Under the pieces are notes generated by a model. That model saw nothing but the letters and a program-made list of their open reading frames with translations. It did no database searches and was not told where the DNA came from. DNA of 46,195 bases from contig CANHWG010000016.1 in NCBI GenBank assembly GCA_947464335.1, positions 1-46,195 of the forward strand. The letters are read 5' to 3'. This document shows, piece after piece, positions 31,803-39,684 of the stretch. This stretch comes from Flavobacteriaceae bacterium (GTDB taxonomy: Bacteria > Bacteroidota > Bacteroidia > Flavobacteriales > Flavobacteriaceae). How positions within the stretch are numbered: the stretch's first letter is position 1; every line of letters begins with the position of its first letter. A program made the translations under genes and the position numbers.

Positions 31803-34121
31803 ATGAAAGATTTTCAATTTAAGTTTGACTTTGATAGTTTTAATAAACTTTTCCCTTTTTTTATACTCATAGATAATGATTTAAATATTATTAAATACGG
31901 GAATAGTTTGTCAAAATTAATTCCTCACTTAAAAGAAAATCTATCCTTTACAGAACTATTTAAAGTTATAAGACCTGAGATTTCTTCTCCTAATTTTAAT
32001 GCTTTTTCAGAGCTTTTTTCTCAATTAGTTATAATTGAGACTGTAGTTGGAAGTTCATTTATTTTGAGAGGTCAATTGCAACCCTATAACAATGCTATAC
32101 TTTTTGTTGGATCTCCTTGGTTTGTGTCTATGGATGAAGTTATAGAAAATAATCTTAAATTAAATGATTTTGCCATCCACGACTCTCTAATCGACTTGCT
32201 TCATTTGCTAAAAAATCAGGAAAACAGTAATGAAGATTTGAAAGAATTAATAATTAAAATAAAAGAACAAAAACAAAAATTAATTCAAGATAAAGAGGAA
32301 ATAAAGAAACTTTCTTTAGTAGCAAGTGCCAATAAAAATGGAGTTGTATTAACTGATTTAGACGGCAAATTATTTTGGGTTAATGATGCCTATCTTGAGC
32401 TCACCGGTTACACTAGGTGTGATATCATTAATAAAACAATGGTTGATTTAGGAGTAACCGAATTAACCAATTTGGATACTATTAAAGAAATGAAAGTATC
32501 ATTTAACAAAGGAGATACTTTTGACTCTGAGATTTATCACAAAAAGAAGGATGAAACTGGTTTTTGGGCAAGATTGAAGGGACAACCGGTGTTAGATTCA
32601 GAGGGAAGTTTTGTTGAATATTTTATTATTATTGAGGATATCACCAAAGAAAAAGAAATAAATGATAAACTTAAAGAGTCTGAAAATAGATTAGCTTCTT
32701 TGATTTTAAATTTACAATCGGGCATTTTGTTAGAGGATGAAAATAGAAAAGTACTTTTAGTTAATAAAAAGTTCTGCACTATGTTTGGTATCGACTTAGA
32801 ACCAGAAGCTATGATTGGGTTTGATTGTACAAATTCTGCTGAACAGGTAAAAGGAATGTTCAAAGAAAAAGACACTTTTATAACTCGAATTAATCAAATA
32901 CTAAACAATAAAGAAATTGAGGCACAAGAAGAGCTCGAATTGGTAGATGGTCGATTTTTTCAAAGACGATATATTCCAATTATAATAAACGGAATCTTTA
33001 AAGGTAATTTGTGGAGTTATGATGATATCACACTTCCAAAAAAATATAATGAAAGTATTAATCTCGAAAAAGAAAAATACAGAAGTATTATCGATAACAT
33101 GAATATTGGTTTACTAGAAGTGGATAACAGCGATTGTATGTTGCTTGCGAATCAGCGCTTTTCAGAAATGAGTGGATATCCAATAGATTTTCTTATTGGA
33201 AAAAAAGCAGCCGAACTTTTTTTGTCACCCACGGAAAGTGAAAAACTACTTGCAAAACAATTAGAAAGAGCGAAAGGAATTTCTGATTCCTATGAATTGA
33301 CCATAAACAATAAAGATGGAGAAGAACGAATTTGGTTGGTGAGTGGCGCTCCAAACTATGATTTGAATGGTACAGTAATAGGTTCTATTGGTTTGCATTT
33401 TGACATCACCGAAGTGAAGAAACTCGAAAAACAGAAACAATTATTATTAGAAAAACTCGAAAAGCAAAATGAACAACTGCTAGACTATGCTCATGTTGTA
33501 TCCCACGATTTAAAATCGCCACTAAGAAGTATACACTCATTGATAACATTTATTAAAGAAGATAACGATGTAGATTTTAACGAAAAAACAACGCGGTATC
33601 TGAATTTAATTCAAGAGAAAACCGAGAAAATGGAATTGTTAATTCAAGGTATTTTAACCTATTCTAAAATTGAAAATTTAGAAAAAGTTAAAGAAAAAAT
33701 TGACTTGAATTTATTGATAAATACTATTAAAGACATCATTTTTATTCCTAGCCATATTAAAATTACTATAAATAATGAGTTACCTATTATTTATAATGAT
33801 TTGTTCAGAATGCAACAACTTTTTCAAAATTTAATAAGTAATGCGGTAAATTATAATGACAAAACCAGTGGCTATGTAGAAATTTCTTCAGAAGAATTTA
33901 AAGATCATTATGTTTTTGCTGTAAAAGATAATGGAATTGGAATTGAAAAAAACAATCAAAAAAAGATATTTGAAATGTTTCAATCCTTCAATTCAAATAA
34001 TAAATCAACGGGCATTGGTTTGTCAATTGTTAGAAGAATATTAAAAAATGAGAATGAGAAAATATGGATTGAAAGCCAAAAAAATATGGGCACAACATTC
34101 TTTTTTACCATACATAAATAA
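31803..34121 (+). CDS. HNOBA-PAS-PAS-PAS histidine kinase
   Basis: 772 aa, no signal peptide or membrane helix. Residues ~8-145 match the HNOBA domain (haem-NO-binding associated): FPFFILIDNDLNIIKYGNSL, LRGQLQ, ILFVGSPWFVSMDEV, LKLNDFAIHDSLIDLL. A coiled coil (~145-180) leads to three PAS domains (about 180-290, 295-415, 425-545). Next comes a second coiled coil and the HisKA motif VVSHDLKSPLRS with His568. The ATPase has NLISNAVNYN, DNGIGI and STGIGLSIV boxes. It should be regulated by the H-NOX protein encoded 2 nt upstream. The ATG at 31803 is preferred to a TTG that overlaps the H-NOX gene. Confidence 0.93.
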   Translation: MKDFQFKFDFDSFNKLFPFFILIDNDLNIIKYGNSLSKLIPHLKENLSFTELFKVIRPEISSPNFNAFSELFSQLVIIETVVGSSFILRGQLQPYNNAILFVGSPWFVSMDEVIENNLKLNDFAIHDSLIDLLHLLKNQENSNEDLKELIIKIKEQKQKLIQDKEEIKKLSLVASANKNGVVLTDLDGKLFWVNDAYLELTGYTRCDIINKTMVDLGVTELTNLDTIKEMKVSFNKGDTFDSEIYHKKKDETGFWARLKGQPVLDSEGSFVEYFIIIEDITKEKEINDKLKESENRLASLILNLQSGILLEDENRKVLLVNKKFCTMFGIDLEPEAMIGFDCTNSAEQVKGMFKEKDTFITRINQILNNKEIEAQEELELVDGRFFQRRYIPIIINGIFKGNLWSYDDITLPKKYNESINLEKEKYRSIIDNMNIGLLEVDNSDCMLLANQRFSEMSGYPIDFLIGKKAAELFLSPTESEKLLAKQLERAKGISDSYELTINNKDGEERIWLVSGAPNYDLNGTVIGSIGLHFDITEVKKLEKQKQLLLEKLEKQNEQLLDYAHVVSHDLKSPLRSIHSLITFIKEDNDVDFNEKTTRYLNLIQEKTEKMELLIQGILTYSKIENLEKVKEKIDLNLLINTIKDIIFIPSHIKITINNELPIIYNDLFRMQQLFQNLISNAVNYNDKTSGYVEISSEEFKDHYVFAVKDNGIGIEKNNQKKIFEMFQSFNSNNKSTGIGLSIVRRILKNENEKIWIESQKNMGTTFFFTIHK

Positions 34122-34127
34122 ATAACT

Positions 34128-34448
34128 ATGACAGAAGAACCTAATTTAATTAATTTAATACAACTTTCCGATGGAAACGAAACCATTAAAAGTAGTTTAT
34201 GGTTAGTTTTAAAAGAGGAATTTAGTAAAGAAGTTGAAGAGTATAACTTAAAAATCATAGAAAACAATTTTTCGTTGGCTTCAGGAATCGTTCACAAAAT
34301 AAGACATAAAATAGGTTTTTTAGGGATGCAGAATGCCTATGATTTATCCTATCAATATCAACAAAATTTAGAAATCAGCTCAACGGATTTAAAAGAAGAA
34401 TTTGAATTGATTCTAAATACAATTAAAGAATTTATTTTAAAAAATTAA
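34128..34448 (+). CDS. HPt histidine phosphotransfer protein
   Basis: 106 aa, all-helical. The phospho-acceptor is expected at His56 in IVHKIRHKIGFLGM, which aligns to the HPt pattern H-x-L-K-G-x-x-x-x-x-G. Encoded 6 nt after the kinase and 6 nt before the LytTR regulator, it would relay phosphate from the single-domain receiver Asp59 to the LytTR receiver. A second His (His60) is close by and could confuse assignment. Confidence 0.85.
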   Translation: MTEEPNLINLIQLSDGNETIKSSLWLVLKEEFSKEVEEYNLKIIENNFSLASGIVHKIRHKIGFLGMQNAYDLSYQYQQNLEISSTDLKEEFELILNTIKEFILKN

Positions 34449-34454
34449 ACAGTT

Positions 34455-35162
34455 ATGAATTGTATAATTATAGATGACGAAAAATTTTCTAGAGAAGTTT
34501 TAGCACTATTGATTTTAAAATCTCCAAATTTGGTTTTACTTGAGGATTTTGAAAGTGCTATTGACGCAATAAAATATCTAAATGAAAATAATGCAATTGA
34601 CTTAATCTTTTTAGATATTCATATGCCAAATTTCTCCGGATTTGATTTTATTAAAACAATAAAGAATCCTCCTAAAATAATTCTTGTAACTACCGATAAG
34701 AACTTTGCAATAGAGGCATTTAATTATGATTTTATTTTAGATTATTTATTAAAACCAATTAATGAAGAACGGTTTCAAAGGGCAGTTCAGAAATTTACGG
34801 TTCATAAAGAGAAATATGTTAAACAGTCAAGTCTAAATACCAATTTAGACATTAAAGATATTTATATAAATGTTGGAAAGAGATTAATAAAAATTGATAT
34901 TTCAACTATAAAATATATTCATGCAAAAGGAGATTATATTAGTATAAAAACAGATTTAACGAATCATACTGTACATACAACATTGAAAAAAATGGAAGAA
35001 AAGTTGCCAAGCTTCACTTTCTTTAAAACACATCGTTCCTATATTATTAATTTAAATAAGATTATAGATATTGAAGATTTTACGGTTTTAATTGGCAATG
35101 ATATCATTCCTATAAGTAAAAATAATAGGCCTATATTAATGGAAAAACTAAATCTATTATAA
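34455..35162 (+). CDS. LytTR-family response regulator
   Basis: 235 aa. The N-terminal receiver has Asp7, Asp8, Glu9, phospho-acceptor Asp54 in LIFLDIHMP and Lys in YLLKPI. The C-terminal LytTR DNA-binding domain (~130-235) contains YIHAKGDYISIKT, TLKKMEEKLP and FFKTHRSYIINLNKI. It is the likely transcriptional output of the H-NOX phosphorelay, and the last gene before a strong terminator. Its targets are unknown. Confidence 0.94.
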   Translation: MNCIIIDDEKFSREVLALLILKSPNLVLLEDFESAIDAIKYLNENNAIDLIFLDIHMPNFSGFDFIKTIKNPPKIILVTTDKNFAIEAFNYDFILDYLLKPINEERFQRAVQKFTVHKEKYVKQSSLNTNLDIKDIYINVGKRLIKIDISTIKYIHAKGDYISIKTDLTNHTVHTTLKKMEEKLPSFTFFKTHRSYIINLNKIIDIEDFTVLIGNDIIPISKNNRPILMEKLNLL

Positions 35163-35183
35163 ATTATTATTTACTTTCATTTT

Positions 35184-35210
35184 AAGCCTCTTTTTAGAGG
35201 CTTTTTTTTA
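35184..35210 (+). terminator. Rho-independent terminator of the H-NOX operon
   Basis: 8-bp stem AAGCCTCT/AGAGGCTT, loop TTTT, then a long T-run. Confidence 0.85.
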
Positions 35211-35414
35211 ATAGTTAAAGTTATTTGTCTTTAATAAAACGAAATCCACCTATAAGAAAAGTCTTTTCGTCGAATAAAAAAGATAATCATTATGCTAAGG
35301 TTAATTTTACATATTGCAATATTTAATAAAGATAATTAAGCTTCTTAATTCTATATAGGTAATGAACTATAAAAAATACTTTTTTTAACTCTCTTTTCCT
35401 CTAAAACTAATTTA

Positions 35415-35612
35415 ATGTTTAATCAATTCGAAAACTTATCTCAGTTTGATGAAAAATCAATAGCAAGGGTATCTCCTTTTTTGTCATATAACGAAAACTA
35501 TCAGTTTATGATAACTAAAGAAAATGAAAGTTCAATAAAACAAGCCAAATATTTAATTTACAAAACCAACAGTATAATAGGGTATAATTGTAATGCTATG
35601 GAAGCATGCTGA
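35415..35612 (+). CDS. Small hypothetical protein, 65 aa
   Basis: I do not recognise this protein. It is hydrophilic with no signal peptide or membrane helix, and ends in a Cys-rich tail (IGYNCNAMEAC). It lies 17 nt upstream of, and in the same direction as, the receiver-like 35630 gene. The AT-rich upstream region contains TACTTTTT, one mismatch from a promoter box. The coding case rests on an ordinary codon pattern and the tandem arrangement only. Confidence 0.5.
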   Translation: MFNQFENLSQFDEKSIARVSPFLSYNENYQFMITKENESSIKQAKYLIYKTNSIIGYNCNAMEAC

Positions 35613-35629
35613 TTATTTAAAATTTTTCA

Positions 35630-35974
35630 ATGAAAAAAGCATTAATCTATGATTCTTCGAAAGGATTTTCATCATTTATAAAACGGAATTATTCCGAAAA
35701 AATGGCACTGGAGATTTGTAATAATAAATTTAACTTAAAAAACTACAATAGCTCCAATTATCAGGTTTGCTTCTTTATGGTAAATGACATTGAAGATTAC
35801 TTTTTATTGAAAAAATATTATTTTGAAATAGAGTATTTTTTTATCATATCATATAAAACAACATTATTAGAAAAGATCAAAAATTTAGAGTATACTAATG
35901 CGGTTTTAATTGATTCTGGCCATAGCAAAAAATATATTTTAGATTTAATTAATTTTCTTATAACCATAAAATAA
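35630..35974 (+). CDS. Degenerate receiver-like protein, 114 aa
   Basis: The alternation of hydrophobic strands (KKALIYDSS, YQVCFFMVND, IEYFFIISY, NAVLIDSG) and helices looks like a response-regulator fold. It has only one acidic residue in the first loop, no phospho-acceptor Asp at the end of strand 3, and no Lys after strand 5. It would be a pseudo-receiver acting by protein contact. This reading is inference from pattern only. It lies outside the H-NOX operon terminator but only 0.5 kb downstream. Confidence 0.6.
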   Translation: MKKALIYDSSKGFSSFIKRNYSEKMALEICNNKFNLKNYNSSNYQVCFFMVNDIEDYFLLKKYYFEIEYFFIISYKTTLLEKIKNLEYTNAVLIDSGHSKKYILDLINFLITIK

Positions 35975-36059
35975 CAACACGTCTTTAATCAACTTATCGT
36001 AGTACTTAACATTGTGTTTCTAATCAATAATTGTAACAGTTTAGTAATTTACTTTCCCT

Positions 36060-36380
36060 ATGGAATATGAAGATTTCTACTTAGCAAGTAGCAATTTAAA
36101 GCGTTTTTTAAAAGAGAAAGATAAACTTACTTTATTTATAAAGTTGTTATCTTCAGATTCATCTGGTTATTGTGATTTTGGGGATAAATTTATTGATGAC
36201 TATATAAGTTTACTGCAATTAGCTTTGGGTGATAAGTCAGATTGGTTCAGTTGGTTTGTTTTTGAAAATGAATTTGGAAAAAATGAATTGGAAGTATTGG
36301 TTAATGGAATAAATTATAAAATTTGCAATGAAAAGCAGTTTTATGATATATTTATTAAAGCAAACGCTACGATTTTATAG
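36060..36380 (+). CDS. Small hypothetical protein, 106 aa
   Basis: Acidic, aromatic-rich protein with a DWFSWFVFENEFGKNELEVL stretch near residues 61-80, followed by VNGINYKICNEKQFYDIF. The DW-SW-ENEFG pattern recalls small hypothetical proteins seen in prophages and accessory regions, but I cannot name a family. No signal peptide. It is convergent with the DUF4407 gene across a hairpin. Confidence 0.65.
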   Translation: MEYEDFYLASSNLKRFLKEKDKLTLFIKLLSSDSSGYCDFGDKFIDDYISLLQLALGDKSDWFSWFVFENEFGKNELEVLVNGINYKICNEKQFYDIFIKANATIL

Positions 36381-36385
36381 TCTTT

Positions 36386-36412
36386 TTGAACAAGTTATTT
36401 TGTTCAATTTCA
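36386..36412. terminator. Hairpin between convergent genes
   Basis: 8-bp perfect stem TTGAACAA/TTGTTCAA with a 6-nt loop, followed by T-rich sequence. Likely terminator for 36060-36380. Confidence 0.5.
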
Positions 36413-36420
36413 ATTATTTT

Positions 36421-37521
36421 TTAAGAATATTTCTTTTGTTTTTCTACAAAACTATCGGCTTGCAATTTGAGTAATTCTGTCGCGCCTTTTTTCTTGTAGT
36501 GATATATTTCTTTGTCTTCTCTTATAGCTCCATAAACCTTATCATATATTTCGGCATCCGTTTTACGTTGCAATTCACTTTGATAACGGTTTTGTGAAAT
36601 TACATTTTTGATGCCCATTTCTAAATCTTCTTGCTTAAAATCATATTCGCCTTTTGGTGATAATAGTTTGGCAATGATGGGAGATGTTTCTATGGCTAAA
36701 AACAACAACATAATAAAGAAGGAAGGCAACCAAGGTAATTTTCCTAAAGCATTAATTCGAGACATTAATCCGTCAAAACCATCTATGATAGGTTGACTTT
36801 CGGTAACTTTTTTGTCTAAGTCGGTTTGCAGTGTTTTCGCTCTGGCTTCTTTATCCGCAATGATTTTAGCGTTATTGATTTTTAAAGAATCCAATTGTAG
36901 TGCTGCCAAATCATGCGCTAATCTTTTTTCTTTGTAAATCGGACCTTTACCCATTTTTTTAGTTCCGGCCGAACCTTCGGCTTCAGTGATGTAAGATTGA
37001 TATAAATCGGCAACTTCTTTTTCTTTTTTAGCAATATCCGATTTCAAACTATCCATTTCCGCTTTGTTTTTATCGACATCCGTCTTGAAATAATTGGCCA
37101 CCTGATTTTTGTTGGCAATCGCCATTTCGTTTTTCTCTTTCAATAAAACGGTTTTGATTTCCTTTTCAAAAATCTTTATTTCTAGTGGTTTTGAAATTAC
37201 GATAGCAATAATAATCGCTAACACAATTCGTGGTGACGCCTGGATAAATTCATCTAAAAAACGATCCCTTTTTTTGATGGTTGAAACTATAAATCGGTCG
37301 AGATTGAAAATTAAAAATCCCCAAATTAAGCCAAAAGCAATAGCAATATAGGGATTGTCGAAAACGGTATAGAGTGCATAACTACTAGCAATAAAGGCCA
37401 TAACGGCTGTAAAGAAAACGGTGGCGCCAATACCAGCATATTTGTTTTGTTCGCCGTTGGAACAAGAGTTTACGATGTCGCTATCGACACCGGAACATAG
37501 GAGGAAAAAACGTTTTAACAT
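36421..37521 (-). CDS. DUF4407 membrane protein
   Basis: 366 aa. It has two N-terminal hydrophobic segments (ATVFFTAVMAFIASSYALY; IAIAFGLIWGFLIFNLDRF), a third near residue 95 (IVLAIIIAIVISKPLEIKIF), and a long charged coiled coil (~115-250). A fourth helix follows (FFIMLLFLAIETSPIIAKLL), then a charged C-terminal tail. This matches DUF4407 proteins of Bacteroidetes, whose function is unknown. The architecture suggests a membrane-anchored coiled coil. The start ATG is 57 nt downstream of a promoter box. Confidence 0.88.
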   Translation of the reverse strand: MLKRFFLLCSGVDSDIVNSCSNGEQNKYAGIGATVFFTAVMAFIASSYALYTVFDNPYIAIAFGLIWGFLIFNLDRFIVSTIKKRDRFLDEFIQASPRIVLAIIIAIVISKPLEIKIFEKEIKTVLLKEKNEMAIANKNQVANYFKTDVDKNKAEMDSLKSDIAKKEKEVADLYQSYITEAEGSAGTKKMGKGPIYKEKRLAHDLAALQLDSLKINNAKIIADKEARAKTLQTDLDKKVTESQPIIDGFDGLMSRINALGKLPWLPSFFIMLLFLAIETSPIIAKLLSPKGEYDFKQEDLEMGIKNVISQNRYQSELQRKTDAEIYDKVYGAIREDKEIYHYKKKGATELLKLQADSFVEKQKKYS

Positions 37522-37577
37522 GATGATTGATTTTGAACCCGAAAAGTCCCGGGTCAGATTGATTGATGATGATTATG

Positions 37578-37585
37578 CAAATTTA
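37578..37585 (-). promoter_or_regulatory. Promoter -7 box for the DUF4407 gene
   Basis: TAAATTTG on minus, 56 nt upstream of the ATG. Confidence 0.6.
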
Positions 37586-37641
37586 AAGCCAAATTTTTTA
37601 TTGTGCTGTAAAATGTTGAAAATTAGTTTTGTTGGCTAATT

Positions 37642-37701
37642 TGTCATTTCGACCTTTTGGGAGAAATCGCATAATCTTTATCAACTTGATGTGATTTCTC
37701 C
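37642..37701. repeat. Short dispersed repeat S4 with hairpin
   Basis: TGTCATTTCGACC...GGGAGAAATCGCAT is a variant of repeats S1-S3. It is followed by an inverted copy (ATGTGATTTCTCC), giving a 13-bp stem with one G-T pair. Confidence 0.65.
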
Positions 37702-37726
37702 TGTGTCTAAATGGTAATTTTGAACA

Positions 37727-37765
37727 TAAAAAAACCGTTCAATCAATAATGAATGAACGGGTTTT
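37727..37765 (-). terminator. Terminator downstream of the M20 dipeptidase
   Basis: On minus, AAAACCCGTTCA and TGAACGGTTTT form a stem with one bulged base, followed by a T-run. It lies 23 nt past the fossil stop codon at 37788 and 105 nt past the present gene stop. Confidence 0.65.
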
Positions 37766-37787
37766 CTTTGTGTCTTTGCGCGAAAAA

Positions 37788-37823
37788 TTATTTACTCAAC
37801 TCCACAAAATATTTATAAAACAA
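37788..37823 (-). pseudogene. Fossil 3' end of an M20 dipeptidase gene
   Basis: Read on minus this gives LFYKYFVELSK and a stop. The intact dipeptidase ends LFYKYFVEMSK and a stop 82 bp away. Ten of eleven residues agree while eight codons differ, mostly by silent changes (for example TTC/TTT, TAC/TAT, AAG/AAA, TCA/AGT). It has no start or body and is therefore a remnant. Confidence 0.75.
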
Positions 37824-37869
37824 CATTTGAGATTAAGAGGAGGACAGCCAGTGGCTGTCAGGTATTTTA

Positions 37870-39258
37870 TTATTTTGACATCTCAACAAAGTACTTGTAG
37901 AAAAGAGGTATCGTTTCAATACCTTTTAAGTAATTAAAAATTCCGAAATGCTCGTTGGGCGAGTGAATGGCATCTGAATCCAAACCAAATCCCATCAGTA
38001 TTGTTTTTGATTTTAATTCTTTTTCAAACAAGGCAACAATCGGAATACTTCCTCCTGAACGGACTGGAATTGCCGGTACACCAAAAGTTTCGGTATACGC
38101 TTTGTTCGCCGCTTGATAACCAATGCTGTCAATAGGAGTAACATAACCTTGTCCGCCGTGATGTGGCGTTACTTTTACTTTTACTGATTTTGGCGCGATG
38201 CTTTCAAAATGATTTTTGAATAATTCAGTGATTTCATTCCAATCTTGGTTTGGCACTAATCGCATCGAGATTTTAGCAAATGCTTTGCTGGCAATGACTG
38301 TTTTGGCACCTTCGCCAGTGTATCCGCCCCAAATTCCGTTGACGTCTAACGTAGGTCGAATAGAGTTTCTTTCGTTGGTTACATAGCCAGTTTCACCATA
38401 TATATCTTCTATATCTAGCGCTTTTTTATAATTTTCTAAAGAGAATGGCGCTTTCGCCATTTCAGCTCTTTCGGCAGCGGACAATTCTTCTACTTTGTCA
38501 TAAAAACCTGGAATGGTAATGTGATTGTTTTCATCGTGAAGCGAAGCAATCATTTTGGTCAATACATTGATTGGATTCGCCACCGCGCCACCATACAATC
38601 CGGAATGTAGATCGCGATTCGGACCCGTAACTTCAACTTCTACATAGCTCAATCCACGCAAACCAGTTGTAATGCTTGGTTGCTGATTGGATATCATTCC
38701 GGTATCGGAAATCAAAATCACATCGCAGCTTAATTTTTCCTGATTTCTTTCGACAAACCAGCTCAAACTTTTGGATCCGACTTCTTCTTCGCCTTCAATC
38801 ATGAATTTTACATTGCAAGGCAAACAATTTTCGGCAATCATATATTCAAATGCTTTGACGTGCATGTACATTTGCCCTTTGTCATCGCAAGAACCACGTG
38901 CAAAAATGGCACCTTCCGGATGAATTTCGGTAGTTTTGATTACCGGTTCAAACGGTGGAGAAGTCCAGAGTTCCATTGGATCTGGTGGTTGCACATCATA
39001 ATGGCCGTAAACCAAAACAGTTGGTAAATTTTTGTCGATGATGTGTTCTCCAAAAACGATTGGATATCCTGGTGTTTCGCAAATTTCGACATGTTGGCAA
39101 CCTGCTTTTTCTAAACTAGATTTTACCGCGTCAGCGGTAGCAATAACATCGTGAGCGTAAGCGCTGTCAGCACTTACGGATGGGATTTTTAATAATTCGA
39201 TTAATTCAGTAATAAAACGTTCTTTATTTTCTTGAACGTAGTTTTTTATAGTGTCCAT
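37870..39258 (-). CDS. M20 family dipeptidase
   Basis: 462 aa zinc metallopeptidase. Metal-binding signatures are VLVYGHYDVQPP (His, Asp) near residue 92 and GSCDDKGQ (bridging Asp) near 128, and IEGEEEVGS near 160 carries the catalytic Glu pair. The dimerisation lid follows, with the last His in DSDAIHSPNEHFG. The start is ATG 39256-39258; the frame continues eight codons to a TTG at 39282, but that lies in the promoter box. A remnant of a second copy of the C-terminus follows the gene. Confidence 0.94.
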   Translation of the reverse strand: MDTIKNYVQENKERFITELIELLKIPSVSADSAYAHDVIATADAVKSSLEKAGCQHVEICETPGYPIVFGEHIIDKNLPTVLVYGHYDVQPPDPMELWTSPPFEPVIKTTEIHPEGAIFARGSCDDKGQMYMHVKAFEYMIAENCLPCNVKFMIEGEEEVGSKSLSWFVERNQEKLSCDVILISDTGMISNQQPSITTGLRGLSYVEVEVTGPNRDLHSGLYGGAVANPINVLTKMIASLHDENNHITIPGFYDKVEELSAAERAEMAKAPFSLENYKKALDIEDIYGETGYVTNERNSIRPTLDVNGIWGGYTGEGAKTVIASKAFAKISMRLVPNQDWNEITELFKNHFESIAPKSVKVKVTPHHGGQGYVTPIDSIGYQAANKAYTETFGVPAIPVRSGGSIPIVALFEKELKSKTILMGFGLDSDAIHSPNEHFGIFNYLKGIETIPLFYKYFVEMSK

Positions 39259-39279
39259 GGATTTGTTTTTGATAGAATT

Positions 39280-39287
39280 CAAAAGTA
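39280..39287 (-). promoter_or_regulatory. Promoter -7 box for the dipeptidase gene
   Basis: TACTTTTG on minus, 21 nt before ATG 39258. Confidence 0.65.
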
Positions 39288-39344
39288 CAAAAAATGCGAA
39301 TTGTTTTTTTTAATTTTTTTCCTTTGAAAGTTTGAAGTTATGAT

Positions 39345-39352
39345 TATATTTG
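39345..39352 (+). promoter_or_regulatory. Promoter for tRNA-Leu
   Basis: TATATTTG, with TTG at 39324-39326 (18-nt spacer), 27 nt before the tRNA. Confidence 0.65.
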
Positions 39353-39379
39353 CACCCACTTATTGATACAATCAATTTT

Positions 39380-39461
39380 GCGGGTATGGTGAAATTGGTA
39401 GACATGCCAGACTTAGGATCTGGTGCCGCAAGGCGTGTAGGTTCGAGTCCTATTACCCGCA
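39380..39461 (+). tRNA. tRNA-Leu (TAG)
   Basis: 82 nt class II tRNA. The acceptor GCGGGTA pairs with TACCCGC. The anticodon loop CTTAGGA gives TAG, the variable arm is TGCCGCAAGGCGT, and the T-loop is TTCGAGT. Discriminator A. CCA is not encoded. Confidence 0.97.
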
Positions 39462-39462
39462 C

Positions 39463-39496
39463 AAAAAGTCCAAACGAAAGTTTGGACTTTTTTTTG
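39463..39496 (+). terminator. Terminator after tRNA-Leu
   Basis: 13-bp stem AAAAAGTCCAAAC/GTTTGGACTTTTT with a GAAA loop and T-run. Confidence 0.9.
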
Positions 39497-39524
39497 GCGT
39501 GTTGGTTTCCCTGATGCTTTGGGA

Positions 39525-39538
39525 CTATTACCCGCACA
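39525..39538 (+). repeat. Second copy of the tRNA-Leu 3' end
   Basis: CTATTACCCGCACA repeats the last 12 nt of the tRNA gene plus 2 flanking nt (39450-39463), 75 bp downstream. This is either an attachment-site scar or the remnant of a lost second tRNA copy. Confidence 0.55.
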
Positions 39539-39684
39539 GAAGCTTCTCTTTTTTAGATGCTTTTTTTATTTTAAATCATAGTTAATAATATGTTTACAGT
39601 TTGTTGTTTTTGAGTGTTTTAATTTTTGAAAATTCCATTATTTTTACCAAATCAAAAATCATTTGATTTAAATTAAAAATTCTA

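Noticed and set aside
35163..35414. Possible small RNA in the AT-rich gap after the LytTR gene
   Set aside because: Beyond the terminator I see no promoter-terminator pair or stable structure to support one.
39310..39537. 75-aa frame on minus containing GLEPTRLAAPDPKS
   Set aside because: It is the antisense of the tRNA-Leu gene, a well-known spurious protein in databases.
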